DNA of 64,000 bases from Imbricaverruca yamaguchii (taxonomy: Eukaryota > Arthropoda > Thecostraca > Neoverrucidae). Both the position numbers and the translations under genes were made by a program. The notes beneath the pieces were generated by a model. The model did no database searches and had not been told where the DNA came from. It saw only the letters and a program-made list of their open reading frames with translations. Of this stretch, positions 1-11,860 are shown piece after piece (within the stretch, counting starts at the first letter, position 1; the number at the start of each line of letters is the position of its first letter). Location of the stretch: positions 176,001 to 240,000 of the forward strand of contig JAOTOL010001322.1 of the NCBI GenBank assembly GCA_034440575.1, read 5' to 3'.

Positions 1-854
1 CATGTGCACAAAATATGTATAGGTTCCGTTACTACGCAGACACAAGCATTGCAACGGTTTCGATCTTTCTGTGTAAAAATGATTGCAAACTTGATGCATA
101 TGACCGATACGGAGTCGACACTGTACCACTTCTTCACTTCTGTGTTTCCGAACCACAGACCGCAGGAAAATGACTCAAGTTGTTTTAAAATGCACGGTTT
201 CTCTGAGCATCACCGACGCTACCGCTCCCCCATAGATTGCTGAGTTGACCATGGTGAATAAGTCTGCTGCCGGTATATTTATGCTGGCTGTGGAATGGAA
301 TTCTACTGTTTCCCGGGCAGCGGCATCTGCCTTTTCATTGCCATGTACTCAAATAGCACCCACATGAAACCGATACGGCGTAGCTCCGATAAAAGGGCAC
401 ACAGTCTATTTAATATACGTGACACTGAGTAAGATGAATGCAGTGGGCTGATGAGAACCTAGAGCGAGCTGGTAGTCTGAGATGATTAATACATTTGCAT
501 AGTGGTGTCGAAAAGTAAACAGCATTTTCCATACTGAGAATAGTTTTACAGCAAAGACAGAACACTCGTCATGTTGGGCTTAAGGACGCTTCGACCAAAT
601 AATTTTATCGATATACAGTCAGAACGCTTAGCAAGGTGAAGCATACATCTTCTCAATGTCGCCACTCACAAAAGCGCAGCCTACACTAAATTGAGTATTT
701 AGCCCGTCAGAGTAGAAAACAGAACAGTCGGTGTGTTTGGAAATATCACGCGTAGCTAGGTGAATACATTCAGCAGTAGCGATTTGGGATTTCCTACGTG
801 TTAACAGTGAAAGATCGACACCAAAAGGTGGTGTCCGCCAAAGCTGAACTGCAC
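1..854. other. no recognisable feature
   Basis: I see no splice-bounded exon, RNA gene or transposon motif here. The short open frames have no recognisable domain. Confidence 0.5.
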
Positions 855-925
855 CGTCAATGCTTCGAGGGTAGACTGTCCCGCAATGCATAGCCACGGC
901 TCGGAGACGACAGCGCGCATCCACT

Positions 926-1087
926 GTTGTGGACATTATGACCTGTGGACATTATGAACTGTGGACATTGTGAGCTGTGGAAGTTACGAACATGTGGACA
1001 TTGTGAACTGTGAACACTATGAGCTGTGAACATTATGAACTTGTGGACATTGTGAGCTGTGGACACTGTGAACTGTGGACATTATGA
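926..1087. repeat. degenerate ~18-bp minisatellite
   Basis: About nine diverged copies of an 18-bp unit close to TGTGGACATTATGAACTG run head to tail. Variation is mostly ATT/ACT and GAA/GAG changes. Confidence 0.85.
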
Positions 1088-1097
1088 ATGCCCCCCA

Positions 1098-1235
1098 CTG
1101 TTCGGGGTAGACTGTTCCGCAGTGCACGTCCACGATTCAGTAGTAGACTGTTCCGCAGTGCACATCCACTGTTCGGGGGCGACTGTTCCGCAGTGCCCAT
1201 CCACTGTTCAGGGTCGACTGTTCCGCAATACACCG
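1098..1235. repeat. 35-36-bp minisatellite, four units
   Basis: The core ACTGTTCCGCAGTGCAC starts at about 1111, 1147, 1182 and 1217, giving periods of 36, 35 and 35 bp. A diverged fifth unit lies at about 855-895, on the other side of the 18-bp array, so the 18-bp array may have expanded inside this one. Confidence 0.8.
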
Positions 1236-1239
1236 GTGG

Positions 1240-1905
1240 GAGGATCGGTGATCGTGGAACATGTTGGGAGGCGCGAAGTTGTGATATCGATCTCGATGAC
1301 ACCTCACAACACAAAAAAAGCATTAAAAAGTGGTTAGAGCATGCTTTGAACTCAGAGATGTTCCCGAAGCAGAAATCGTTGACGGATTGTCGGATTACGG
1401 TTTGATGGATGCACGTAAGACGAGGAGGAGAACTGTAAATAATCAACAACATTGCTCCGACATTTAACTCGACTGACCTACCCGCCGTAGCATACGTTGG
1501 GTACGTGAGGGTGAAAGTGCGTATGTTTGTTCCCATCCCCATGCGATGTTTTAACAAGCGCCCTGGAGGGGAAGGGCGAAATCCGCCCCCTTCTGTTTTT
1601 CGTACCTAACTCCAGATTTTACCGTTTGAGATACGCCATTTTTTGCGAACATACTTCGAAATGACCAGCGCGTTGCTTAAAGCAAGAAAATCGAAATTCG
1701 GCCGGAAATTTTCCGAGTTAGGGGCAGTTAAAGTAAAACATGTCGTAGCGTAAGACTACAAAAATCTGCGCTGATGCGCTTCCAGTATATTGGCAAAAGG
1801 GAAGTGTTCGTGGAAATACTAGCGCATTGTTTGCTGCATATTGTTATGCTATATAGTTTCAAGGTCATTTTAGACCACCGAGGTCAAATCAGGTCAAGTC
1901 TATGA
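1240..1905. other. no recognisable feature
   Basis: Unique-looking sequence. A short G/C-rich motif near 1560-1600 (AATCCGCCCCC) recurs at about 2470 and, inverted, near 55585, so part may be an old dispersed repeat. Confidence 0.4.
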
Positions 1906-1907
1906 CA

Positions 1908-2516
1908 AGTTAATGGAGCCAGACTTGGTCAACTGGAATGCTGTCGTAAATACAAATTGTTCTCATGCGATTGATATCACTTTGCATGTTACCACCTACA
2001 CATCCTGACAACTACTGTTCGTCATTGTGTCCTAGCGTTCCCATACTTTATTCACGTACTTCTCTCCTTTCTTCGCGAAGCCGATTTCACCGAGCCGCCC
2101 GACGGAGCAGACGGCCGGGCGGTCCGGTTCTGGTAACTGGAACAGGTAACTGACCTGATAAAGTGCTGTTATATAGGTGACCGGAGGTCAAATGCCGAGA
2201 TTAGAATCTGTATTGCATCATTAGTAATGTCCAAAACATGATTAATGCTCATTTTGGAGCATTTAAACACAACCACAACGATCCGTAACAACGTCAAGCC
2301 AAGCCACGCAGATCAATTTGTTTGACATGTGACCTCATTTGGCCTTGGATATATTGACCTAATGTCACGTAATTTGCACACGATAGGTCACTACCGTACC
2401 CATTCACCCTCCCAATTTCGGTACCCCGGCTTTGATAGGAGCTGAGATCTTAGTGGGGTGAGGGGGCGGAATCCGCCCCCTTCCAGTGCGTAAAGTTTTC
2501 AGAGGCCCCCAGGGCG
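1908..2516 (+). repeat. dispersed repeat R1, copy 1
   Basis: About 600 bp align end to end with 34372-34980, estimated by eye at 75-85% identity with small indels. Shared landmarks are TGATAAAGTGCTGTTATATA, TTGCATCATTAGT, TTTTGGAGCATTTA and ATATTGACCTAATG. Both copies end with a G/C-rich stretch and the motif CAGAGGCCCnCCAGGGCGC, and both are followed by LINE 3'-end sequence, so R1 may be part of a composite retroelement. No protein-coding potential is seen. Confidence 0.85.
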
Positions 2517-2529
2517 CATGTTCAGTGTC

Positions 2530-3250
2530 AAAGATACGGATGTACAACCCAGTATATCCGCGGCCGCCGCACATGTGGCAGGTGCGGTTCGTCAGGACAC
2601 GCTTGGGGATAACTGCGCCTCCACACATGTTTTGTGTGTGAACTGTGGCCAGGGTCAGGTGCTACACACTGCCTACGATAAGACCTGTCCAGCGCGTATA
2701 AGGGAGAGAGAGATCATAGCAATTAAATGTTCAAAACAACCTTACCTTCAGAGAAGCCTGATAATTCTACGATGAAACCCACCCGAAGATTTCGTACGCA
2801 GAGAAAGCGAGAAGCACATGACCATTTCCCCATGTCCAGGCAAGAGGAGGCCACACTCTGCAGGCTGTGGCCAGGCGCATCGGGCACACCTACGCTACCC
2901 ATCGCTATCTTCTGTGTGGGGAGGAAAGATCACGGTGCCCCCGCTGTCTGGAAGAGCTTTGTGTACGCCACCTACTACTCACGTGCCAACACTTTCCACC
3001 AAAGCGCCGATTGTTTTATGGACGAATCGCGGACCGTTTGACATATGAAGCCATTCTGGGAAACAACTCAAAACTTGTACATTCTGAAAACATGTTCCGT
3101 TACTTAGCGGCGATTGGGTTTCGAACGACGTACACAACAAGGTAGTACTTCTAATCTACCATGAAGCAAGAGGATGATCGCTATGGGTGCGTATGGCGAA
3201 CTCTGATAGAAGCATCCTAAAGCCAAAATAACCAACTAACTAACAATTGC
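2530..3250 (+). mobile_element. internally deleted non-LTR retrotransposon remnant
   Basis: The 5' part encodes gag-like zinc knuckles: CxxCG around 2560-2600 in one frame, then CVNCGQ...HTAYDKTCP and EREIIAIKCSKQ in another, around 2638-2745. This is the usual end of a LINE ORF1. The part at 2867-3145 encodes RIGHTYATHRYLLCGEE followed by CPRC and a CxHF cysteine/histidine block, the usual C-terminus of LINE ORF2 after RNase H. Endonuclease, RT and RNase H between them are missing. The tail ends in the short repeat AACTAACTAAC near 3233-3246. The copy is dead. Confidence 0.75.
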
Positions 3251-3329
3251 CGGAACATGGAGGGAGGACGAGTGGGTAAATTTGTACCCCACACCCAGCT
3301 GTCAAATCGTTGTTTGTCTAAGTAGTCGA

Positions 3330-3895
3330 CTGTCAAAGACTGATGCAACCACAAATGCCACAATCAAGATTGAAGACGTTTCCAAAAGGTTCAAGACAAC
3401 TCCATGAAGTCAGATGTACTTCGGGCTTCTCTGGCGACGGACAACCTTCCTCGTTAGGAGGCTCGAAGGCGGTGGCTGACCACCGAAGCCCAAAGTCAAA
3501 GACCCACCTGCCCAGCTGTTCTGTTGATGCCCTCCTAGGGGAAGCACACGTGAAGCTTTGAGCCGGGCGTGACGCAGGCTGTTGCGAGTTCACAACAGTT
3601 CTCTGCCCACAACCCATCGCCCCCAGCTCGACACCGCTCGATAACTCTCTTTTTAAAGTGTAGTCGGGGACCCAGCGTTGCCGGCGGTGGGTCCTCTTCT
3701 GTCCTGTGCCTCATCCCTCCGAATATGTTGGACTTGGCAAGATGATCCTTTTTGGGACGGAGGATAGCACTAAATCCGGCTGCCGGCATGCAGTGGGGAC
3801 GGTATGCCGGCATACCATGCCAAACTCTGTCCGATTACCCAATCGCGCTAATCTCTGTGTTGGTCCAAGCGCCCTTAAACTGAAATAACTAGCTA
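3330..3895 (+). other. probable LINE 3'-UTR-like tail
   Basis: No motif-bearing frame is present. The stretch ends with CGCCCTTAAACTGAAATAACTAGCTAA, close to the tails near 3235 and 35300, so it may be the 3' UTR of a truncated non-LTR element. Inference only. Confidence 0.3.
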
Positions 3896-4047
3896 ATCTC
3901 TGTGTCTTATTCTCTATTTACCTACGTTCTCTTCTCGCTTCTATCTTTGCATCAGCCCTTCAGGTGTCTATTTTGCTGCCTCCCCTTCTGGGTGCCTCAC
4001 ACATCACGCCGCACAGCATTCCCCCTTCCCCACCCGTCCGTCCCGAT

Positions 4048-4563
4048 ATGCCTGGAATCACTCTCCTCGGAAGTGCCCAGCGTCTGAAGAGGACGCTGGG
4101 CATTTCCGGGTTCCAGACATCCAACCCTCATGACCACCCGAAGGCTGAATTGAACGTCCTCGTCAAGATGGCGCAGGCATCTAGGCTCGCACGGCATAAT
4201 TTCAGCATTGCGAAAGCAGTGGATCGATGGACCGGGGAGGAGTAGTCAACACCAACGTGGTTGAGGTCCGGTGCCCTCTGGTCCCAGTTAGGGAGGCGTC
4301 CCAAGCGCGGGTCATCCTAAACCTAGTGCGACTCATGGAGTGTTCATCGCCAACGGTTTCAACTGCATCTGTGCCACGGCGCGTGCCCCGGTCCTCACCC
4401 ATCTCTCGGAGGAGGAGATCCCGGAGGAACTGGCCGCACAGAGCGTCTGCGAGGTGGTCCGCCTCGTCTCCTCCCTCAGCCCCTTATTCAAGGCCGGGTT
4501 TCCTACCCTGATCCTGCCAACATACATCATGGCGGAGTGCCTGAGAGCTTCCACTCGCTCCTG
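4048..4563 (+). pseudogene. LINE ORF1 (gag-like) fragment
   Basis: The frame beginning near 4340 reads through LSEEEIPEELAAQSVCEVVR and a following FPTLILPTY. This matches the ORF1 pattern of Jockey/I-type LINEs, in which a conserved 'LSEEEIL-EL--QGV--VRR' block is followed by a TLxLTF strand. An upstream frame (3964-4245) contributes a basic stretch. The frames are broken relative to each other. No pol sequence follows, so this is a truncated or decayed copy. Confidence 0.5.
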
Positions 4564-4564
4564 A

Positions 4565-5017
4565 ACATCTCCTAACTATGTGCTACTTCCGGCAAAAGTA
4601 CTGATATCACGGGGGCGGTAATTCGCTGTGCATCATGCCCGGCACTCCGTCTGGGACTCCTGTGTCATGAGAAACCTCATGGTGCGCGGCCCACAAGGAT
4701 TCACAACGCCATCCGCCCCCACCGCCCGGCTAGCCCTGACCTCGTTTGTTTGTGTGTGCATTGTGTGGTTCTCGACTCATTTTATGCACGATCACGGCTG
4801 ATGGCGCCGCCCTGTTTCGCCTGTGGCCCGCGGGATAGACCTGACCTCGTTGTGAGCACCCCCTCCCTTGTGGCATCACCGTAACCGGCCCTCAGTGATG
4901 CGATTACTCGCCCTGCTCCCCATTCCCTTGTGCTCCCTCTCCTTGTATTCCCCGTCCGCCCCCGATACCGACACTGGCCAACCGAGCCCACTCCGCCACC
5001 CTCCTGGAGGAAGCCCC
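4565..5017. other. no firm feature; possibly LINE-derived
   Basis: G/C-rich sequence follows the ORF1 fragment. It could be degraded element sequence, but no motif supports that. Confidence 0.3.
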
Positions 5018-5215
5018 TTTCTCGAAAACCTCGCGCAGTCGAGACTGCACGCTCCACCCCAATCAGTTGCCCACTCTTCCCTGACAGCCTCGCATCGTCG
5101 GGACCACCTTCCTCTATCAGGTGCCTCCCTCTTCCCTGACAACCTCGCGCCGCTGGCACTACCTCGTTCTCCCTCAGCCGCCTCCCTCTTCCATGATTAC
5201 CTTGCACCGTCGAGA
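5018..5215. repeat. ~57-bp degenerate tandem repeat
   Basis: The motif CTTCCCTGACAACCTCGC and its variants start near 5018, 5077, 5132 and 5189, giving about 55-59 bp spacing and four copies. Confidence 0.6.
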
Positions 5216-6245
5216 TAACACTCACTTTGTGAAACTCACCGCGAATCACATTCATACATGCCTTCCTCCGGTGGTCGCAGATCTACCCATTAAATCGAAA
5301 ACAATGCTCTACTCATGGCTTCACAGATATATCCCCCCTCCCATTTGCTGTCGAAACCAAACTGCGCCATACGAAGCCACTTGCACATATCTTGGAATTT
5401 TCACCTATCTGTTCTGGATCTCCCGCTACGTGGGCATTCCGTTCTACAAGAGAGCGGACGGTCTCGTCAGTCAGGCCGTAGACCGCAACCCCTCGGGCGA
5501 CCCTCTGTCCGAGGCCAACGCCCTATTTTATTAACATGCCCGGGCACGCTGGAGCCATAACCGCACACCCATATCGTTACGCACGTCCACTCCAAATAGC
5601 CCTCATCAAAACAAAGCACGCGCTGAAGGAGGCGGTCGTCGCCCGCTTGCGGCTGGTCCGCGGGAAAATGACAGTTCTCGTCTGAACCGAATACGTCACT
5701 CTACATTTTTCACGTATGTGGTGTTCGTTATTCCATAGCACATTTGAAACTAAGGTACCCAATATATCCCGTACAACGTCGCTCCATTTTCGGTCACTCC
5801 GCTAATAATCAAACCCCAATGGCATTGCGGACGCTGTTCGAAGATGAGCACCGTACTCCAAAGTACCCGCCCTGAGCAATGCATTTCAAGCGAAATGCCA
5901 ATTTCCTCTTCGCTATCGTCTGACACAAACAGATGGGATGTTTTACGATAGGCAGCAGGGTCCGATCCAACTAGACAAAATGCACTTTTGCCCTTTGGAG
6001 TTCACCTGGTGTTTCATCTTTGAATTTTCCACGCAACTTGCCATTTGGGTCTGCTCCAGCTTTTAGCCTACACATTCACCTACACGGGCGATGTTGAACA
6101 TGGGCGCCAACGGGGCTCCCCGGGCCCATGGGTTTCTGCTCAGGACGGCGGACGGCCAGCGGACTCCGTCAGTTCCCACGTCCAACGGTCTAGTTATGGC
6201 GAAACCGGCGAGACGGTCAGATCAAGCCATACAGGTCACTCTCCA
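5216..6245. other. no recognisable feature
   Basis: I see no repeat, exon or transposon motif. Open frames are short and domain-free. Confidence 0.45.
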
Positions 6246-6261
6246 AATGTACTGCTTCATG

Positions 6262-6366
6262 TAATATATGCACGTGTGTTTGTGCATGCATGTGCATATG
6301 CATGCACTCATGTACATATATGCATGTACATATGCATGCAATATATGCATATGTGTATGTGTGTAT
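6262..6366. repeat. ATGCAT/GTATGT-rich microsatellite
   Basis: Imperfect alternation of ATGCAT, ATGTACAT and GTGTATGT over about 100 bp. The sequence is nearly self-complementary. Confidence 0.75.
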
Positions 6367-7780
6367 GTCCCATGGGTACCTATACGTTATGCCGGTGCCT
6401 TCGCGTGCTATCCTGCGTTTCCCACACTTTCCATGATGTTTGTGTAATCACCGGATGTTACATAGACCGGCTAAAAGTAGCCTTTTAACGTAGCTTCTCT
6501 AGCAGATTGCAGTTTTTCTCTGCTCAACAATTATTATTTCCGTAGACAGTGGAGCGGGCCATTTAGAATGTGAGGATAAGCTAAGTTTGAAGCGAAATGT
6601 ATTTGCATGCTTCTTGCCACATTAAAATAGCCTTGTGCTATTGCACAAACCAATGCAATAACTACATTCAGTCTCGCATCAAGACAAAGCAGACACTCGC
6701 GTGGCATGCATGTGCACTCCTGTGCTTCACGCAGGCTGTACTGCAAATATCGTTTTCTCATATCATAACCAGTATGACGAGTTGCTGAGGAGCGACCATA
6801 CGAGCCGACTTTCGGAAATCAGCATATGCAAGTGCTAGAAGATGACGCTGCGTTTTCATGTGTATTACTTGGTTTTGTGGTGCGGCGTTGCGAGATTATA
6901 AGCCTTGCAGCCGCTTCTGAGAGGCTTTTACGGCTCTCAAAAGCGTAATGTCTAAGTTGGACCCATGACAGTGATTTCCCTCTCGTAGTTGGATAGACTA
7001 ACTCTGCCTCCAGATTCGCTTGTAATGTGTCACGGAAAAAATGGCCGCGCACCACTAGGAAATGTGAAACGTTTAGCTGCACAACGCAACGGGAAGTGCG
7101 AACATAACCCAGTTTCCTTATCAGTTATTGGAAAAGACACGCGGTATTACTGATAACAACGCAACAACAACGTAACAAGAGAGAGAACTGATTTTTTGCA
7201 CGCGATGAGGAAATTTGCACTTACTTCTAGTCTTATTTCTTCTTGCTTCTTGGTCGGCTGCTATGCTTGATTCTCGATCTGGAGTTCCTCCTGCTTGCTG
7301 GCGTCGCTCTCGTGCGTCCGGTAGTTGCGCGGTCGCTCTCGTCAGAAGACTCCCTACGGAAGGACCCCGACGTCTGCATCTACCCAGAAGAGTCCCATCG
7401 AGCAATGCACTGTGCAAGCATCGAGGCTGCGGAGACACTACCGCGCCACGTCCCCGGCCGACTCAGTGCTCTCCCCAGAGGTCGATATGCCACTCCCCGA
7501 CTCAGGCCGTCCTCAGGCACGCACCACAGGTGGGCCATCACCCGCGTCGCGCGAGGTGTGTTGCGTGACCTGATTGCTCGCCCGATGCTCGGTACGACTT
7601 TGTCAGGCTCAGTGTGATCCCCGCGGAGCCTGTCACGTATGCGTTGTTGGTGCTGGCCAGTACGTGCTATGGCGGACTCAGCGCCCTGGAAAGCTGCACG
7701 CCCGGCAACAGTCCGCCAGTCGTCTGGCGACGAGCTGGGCTCCCTCGGCAGGACTGTGAACGTCGGGCTACAAAATTGCC
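6367..7780. other. no recognisable feature
   Basis: Open frames of 60-124 codons occur in several phases at 7215-7800 (a GC-rich patch), but none shows a domain. Overlapping frames in GC-rich DNA are expected by chance. Confidence 0.4.
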
Positions 7781-7785
7781 CGTCT

Positions 7786-8096
7786 GTGAATGGTCAGACT
7801 GACCAGTGAATGGCCAAACTGATTGGTGAGCGACCAATGGCTAGACTAGCCAGCGAAGGGCCAGACTGTTCAGTGAATGACCAGACTGTCCAGTGAATCG
7901 CAAGACTGAGAACTGAATTGCAAGACGAGCGAACGAATGAAAAGTATCCGGTGAATTACCAGAATGTTCAGTGAATGGCATTATTGTCCAGTAAATTATC
8001 AGACTATGCAGTGAATCACCAGATTGTCAAGTGAATGTACAGACTGTTCGGTGAATAACCAGATCATCCGATGAATGGTCAGACTGTCTAGAGTGA
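7786..8096. repeat. ~20-bp degenerate minisatellite
   Basis: About 15 diverged copies of a unit near CAGACTGTCCAGTGAATGAC. Divergence is high, indicating an old array. Confidence 0.8.
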
Positions 8097-8599
8097 GGGC
8101 AGTATCAGGGTCAAGTAAGTACTGTGCCTTTGGCGCCTGAGCAACCACTTAATTCAGATCAGACCCACCTACACCATCCAGACGCTTGTAATTAGAGGCT
8201 CATTGACCGATCATTGTCAATTCAGGTTTCGACGAAGCTGAAGCCGAGGAGGATGGCCAGGTGCTTGAATGCAATCTACGCTCACGCACATGTACCGTGT
8301 ATATCCGGTCATGCCAGGCCTGTCTCACTTCAGGTCGCTCTTAATTGTTGCCGATTCAGCTAACTGACATAGCTGCTCGTGCAGCTCGCATGACGGGTCT
8401 CACTAAAGGGCTGGTTACACCGCGGACGCCATCGCCTGCGTGTGACCAGGAAGTGGGCGCGTGCGGACAACACACACGGTGTCAATGGGCTGCACAGAAC
8501 CACTGAGTACGACAGTGGTGACCGCAAAGAGTGACCGTAAAGGATTACTAGCTCGGCGCCAGTTCACGTTACGATGTGTCTCCAATTATGCCTACATTT
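8097..8599. other. no recognisable feature
   Basis: Unique-looking spacer between the minisatellite and the LINE cluster. Confidence 0.4.
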
Positions 8600-10500
8600 G
8601 TTAGCGTGTGTGTGGGTGTAGGTGAGTTTGACCAGCCTGCCACCGTGTGGTGATATCGGCTGTTTAGGCGAGTTAGAGATGAGTTGAGCTGGTGGTCCGG
8701 ACGGTGCCATAGGAGTTGCACAGGGGGTCGGGTCATCGCCGTTCAGTGAACATTGCAAGAATCACATATGGTATACACTGGTTTGGATGTTTTCTGTCCC
8801 CCGCTTGTTGTTCTGTTTTTTTCTCTCCATTATTATTTTGTTTTGTTCTGGTTTTATTTAAATAAACACGTCATGGGTAGACTTAGGGAGAGATTGGGTC
8901 AATGGAGTTGTTAGGACGTTGGCTAGTGTCGCGAGGATTTGGCGCGGGTGTTTTTTGTTGTTGGTAGCGGTGGTGTTTGGTTTGTGGTTTGCCCTTGTTG
9001 TGGGTGCGTAGGTAGTGACTGTGGTTTCGGAGCTCTTGTCGTCTGAGTCTGTGTACGTTTCGAATTGGAAGCGTAGGTTTTTGCGTACTGCGTATGTTGT
9101 CAGTAATGGTTCTGGCGGCCCTGATGGTCCTGGGACTGTCGATGTGTTTCGTGATCCTCGTAGTGGCACTGGGGGTGGTTCCTGTGTTGAGTGGGTGGGT
9201 AAGTGGGGTCGGGGTTGTTTTGTTTTGTTGTTTTGGGTTGTGGCCTGATTATGATTGCTGGGTCTGTCTGAGTTTCTTTGGTTGATAGTGAGGTCGTGTG
9301 TGATGTTTGTGTCTGTGTGTGGACGTGCTATGGTGCTGTAGAGGTTGTGTCGGTTGCTGATCGTTGACCCACGAACTTGCCAGCGGCAGGACCCTACCCT
9401 CTAGGTGGACGAGACGGAGAATTTCCTTCTCCTTCGCCCACCGAGGGCAGGCCCTGTCCCGGGAGGCGTGGTTCCCGCCGCAACCGACGCAGAGTTGTGT
9501 ACTGGAGGTGCACGTGCTCATGTCGTGTGGTCCTGTGCAATTTGCGCAGGTGGGTGTTGTATCATGTCACCCCTCTCCAGTGTCCGTACCGCTGGCAGTA
9601 CTGACAGCGTCGGAGGAGGGGTGCTCGTAGCGTGACCTTGTACCTAATGTAGCCGGCTTTAACGTGTGTGGGTGGCTGCCTGGTGTTGAAGCCCAGTATG
9701 AGTGTGTGGGGGTTTTCTTTGTGTGCTGGCGCAGGTGGCCTGTAGACGGAGGAGATTCCCTGGCTCCTAAATCGGATAGCCAATTCCTCCTCCTTCATCC
9801 AGGCCACCTCCCATGCGTATATCATGTCTTGAGAGCTGTTTAAATGTGCGGCCGGTGCTATGGTGACAGGTATTCCGGTGATGTCAGTGATGTGTGTCAA
9901 GGTGTCTACGTCACTGAAGGTGTATGATTGTATTAGGAGTGCCCCTGAGCGTATCTGGTGTGCGTGGAGTGACTGTCGTTTCTGACGGGTGATCTCCTCC
10001 ACCGTCCAGGGGTCAAAGGAGCCTATTGGCTCCCGTCATCCCGGCGACAGAGGTAGGAGTCGCCCGTCGGTGCGTCCAGTGTGTTTGTGTTCATGTCTGG
10101 TGTTGTAGAGGGTTGTGGGTTCGGCGTTGGGTTAGGATAAATACGTGTTCACGGTTACAGATTACAGATATCGGCGGTATGTGGAGGAGGAGGGTTGGCG
10201 GCACCGCCGGAGCAGCCTGGAGTCGAGCTGAGAGGTGCAGAGTAGTCTGGAAGACGAAAGTACAGAGCTGAGCTAGAAGTGAAGAGTTGAAGTGGAGGTG
10301 GTGGCAGGCTGGTCTGGCGGCTTGTGGTGGGGCTCTGGAACAGTTGGCGTTGGCGCGGCTATCACAGCACGCCTGCGGCACCGCCAGAATTTTTGGGTTG
10401 CACGTGGCAATGACTGTTATGCCGTGCCTGTGACGTCGAAGCTTCCTTGGTGGTGTCTCGGCTTCGCTACGTCTTGCTAGCCAGCTGCTCGTTCTCTCGT
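8600..10500 (-). mobile_element. LINE-C family copy A, ORF1 plus 3' UTR, no ORF2
   Basis: On the minus strand the order is 5'-UTR-like sequence (about 10500-10095), ORF1 (10094-8858), about 100 bp of A-rich sequence, and a 3' UTR (about 8770-8600). The 3' UTR matches that of the full-length relative at 27.6-33.9 kb: both contain GCGATGACCCGACCC and CACCACACGGTGGCAGGC. The 3.9-kb ORF2 of the relative is absent. This is either an internal deletion or an ORF1-only lineage. Exact ends are uncertain. Confidence 0.65.
8858..10094 (-). pseudogene. LINE ORF1 gag-like protein, copy A
   Basis: The probable start is the ATG at 10094, giving MNTNTLDAPTGDSYLCRRDD. A frame change near 10035 leads into the frame read from 10002. 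That frame contains IRSGALLIQ, IPVTIAPAAHLNSSQ and LRRCQYCQRYGHW, the last a CCHC knuckle. A further knuckle, CVGCGGNH...CPRWAKEKEILR, lies in another frame at 9521-9249, and the last frame ends at 8858. The domain order (RRM-like strand set, then two or three zinc knuckles) is that of ORF1p in Jockey/I-group LINEs, which binds element RNA. At least two frameshifts make it non-functional. Confidence 0.75.
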
Positions 10501-10559
10501 TGTAATTTTGTGACAGGGTGAAAATTCGGATATCTTGACAATCGGCTGGTATCGGAAGA

Positions 10560-11611
10560 AAAATGATTTGTCAGCATGCAGCCACTGCCTTACGCACGCG
10601 CACGCCCGCAGGCGCCACCTACTTGGGCACGCGTGTATACGTGTGTGTCCATGCATTTTCCACATCACTTTTTCGGGTTTCGCACGCCCCCACAACGGTC
10701 ACGATTCGGTGTATCGCTTCGCTACCGAAGCACAGGAGATTGTTTGCGGAGGAGGGCGGAGAGGAGGAGGGACGACACCAGCTGCGGCCACAGTGCGGAC
10801 GGGGACCCGGAAGGAGACGTCATCAGCCACCTACCACCAGCCACTTGCCATTTTTCACCAGGCATTAATACAACTCCATATACACAACTATACACCTACC
10901 CACCGGACACAAACCTAACATAGCATCCCCACTCAGTCTTGCACACAAGCACTACCATCCCGCCAATCTAACCCATCTTCAGCATTTCAAGACCAGTTTC
11001 TTCAAGTTCAACTCTAGCCTCTACGTCTGCCTCTACGTTCTACATCTTCTACACCATCAAGACCAACTCCACTCTGCTGTATCTACTTGACGAGGTCAGT
11101 CCGGCGGTGCTGCCAGTCCCTCCCACCCCAGGCTCCCCAAACCCCCACCCGACTTTCCCTCTAGTGCCCTCTGCACGATCTTTATCTGATATCTCTATCC
11201 GTGCTCTCTTCAAGCACAGTTTCTGATTTCTTTGTGCATTCTTCAACTTTATCTGCCCCCACTGTTACACCTGTCGGGCTCTCTTCACGCCCTTCTTTAC
11301 CCTCCGCCAAATTTGCATAGTGTATTCTGTGCCACTCACTTGCCATTTTCACTCTGTAGCCAACATCACAAAACAACACAGCTCCAACATCATCAACACA
11401 TGCATGAACATCACCGAACCATCACCCACGGGATATTTCTTCATTTGCCGCCGGGGGGACGGGGAGCCAATGGGCACCCTAGACCCTGGCTGGTGGATGC
11501 AGAGATCTCCCACTACACAGGGGCGCCCCTGTACGCAAAATCGCTACGATCAGGGGCGCTCCTAATACAAGCTAGCAATACAACCGACGCCTACTTGCCC
11601 ACAAAAATTAA
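10560..11611 (+). mobile_element. LINE-C family copy B-plus (5' UTR and ORF1 start)
   Basis: 5'-UTR-like sequence from about 10575 matches, in inverted orientation, 13700-13390; shared landmarks are TTTTTCGGGTTTCGCACGCCCC and CAGCTGCGGCCACAGTGCGG. It runs into the ORF1 start (ATG 11404, MNITEPSPTGYFF). Homology stops abruptly at 11611, where the sequence switches to ORF2 of the oppositely oriented copy. Compared with copy B-minus it keeps about 260 bp more 5' UTR. Confidence 0.8.
11404..11611 (+). pseudogene. LINE ORF1 N-terminal fragment, copy B-plus
   Basis: The frame from ATG 11404 reads the conserved GYFFICRRGDGEPMGTLDP. It then needs a frame change just after DP to continue as DAEISHYTGAP and LRSGALLIQASN. 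The same one-base lesion is present in copy B-minus, so the two copies share a defective ancestor or one duplicated the other. The frame is cut at 11611 by the junction. Confidence 0.7.
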
Positions 11612-11860
11612 GTTGAAGTGCATCAGGCGGTGTGGTATAGTGTTCTTGACGTATGTGCAAACACCGCCTGATCTTTGTGTGTTGTGTGTGTTTTGTCTGT
11701 GTAGTGAGTATTGAGGAATGTTACATTGATATGGGTCGTTGGGTTTGAAGTGGGTTTCTTGTATGCAGAGTGCTAAATTATTTGATTGCAGTGCGTAGTG
11801 TTTGAATTGTGGCCAGTGTCCTATGCGTCCGTGTGTATTCTATTGCAGTATTGTGCTCAT
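11612..11860 (-). pseudogene. LINE ORF2 N-terminal endonuclease fragment
   Basis: The frame from ATG 11860 begins MSTILQ, hits a stop where its relative has Trp, then reads NTHGRIGHWPQFKHYAL, LALCIQETHFKPND and RSGGVCTYVKNTIP. These are the first motifs of an APE-type endonuclease (QWNxxG, QExHF). The catalytic core beyond them is absent. Confidence 0.75.
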
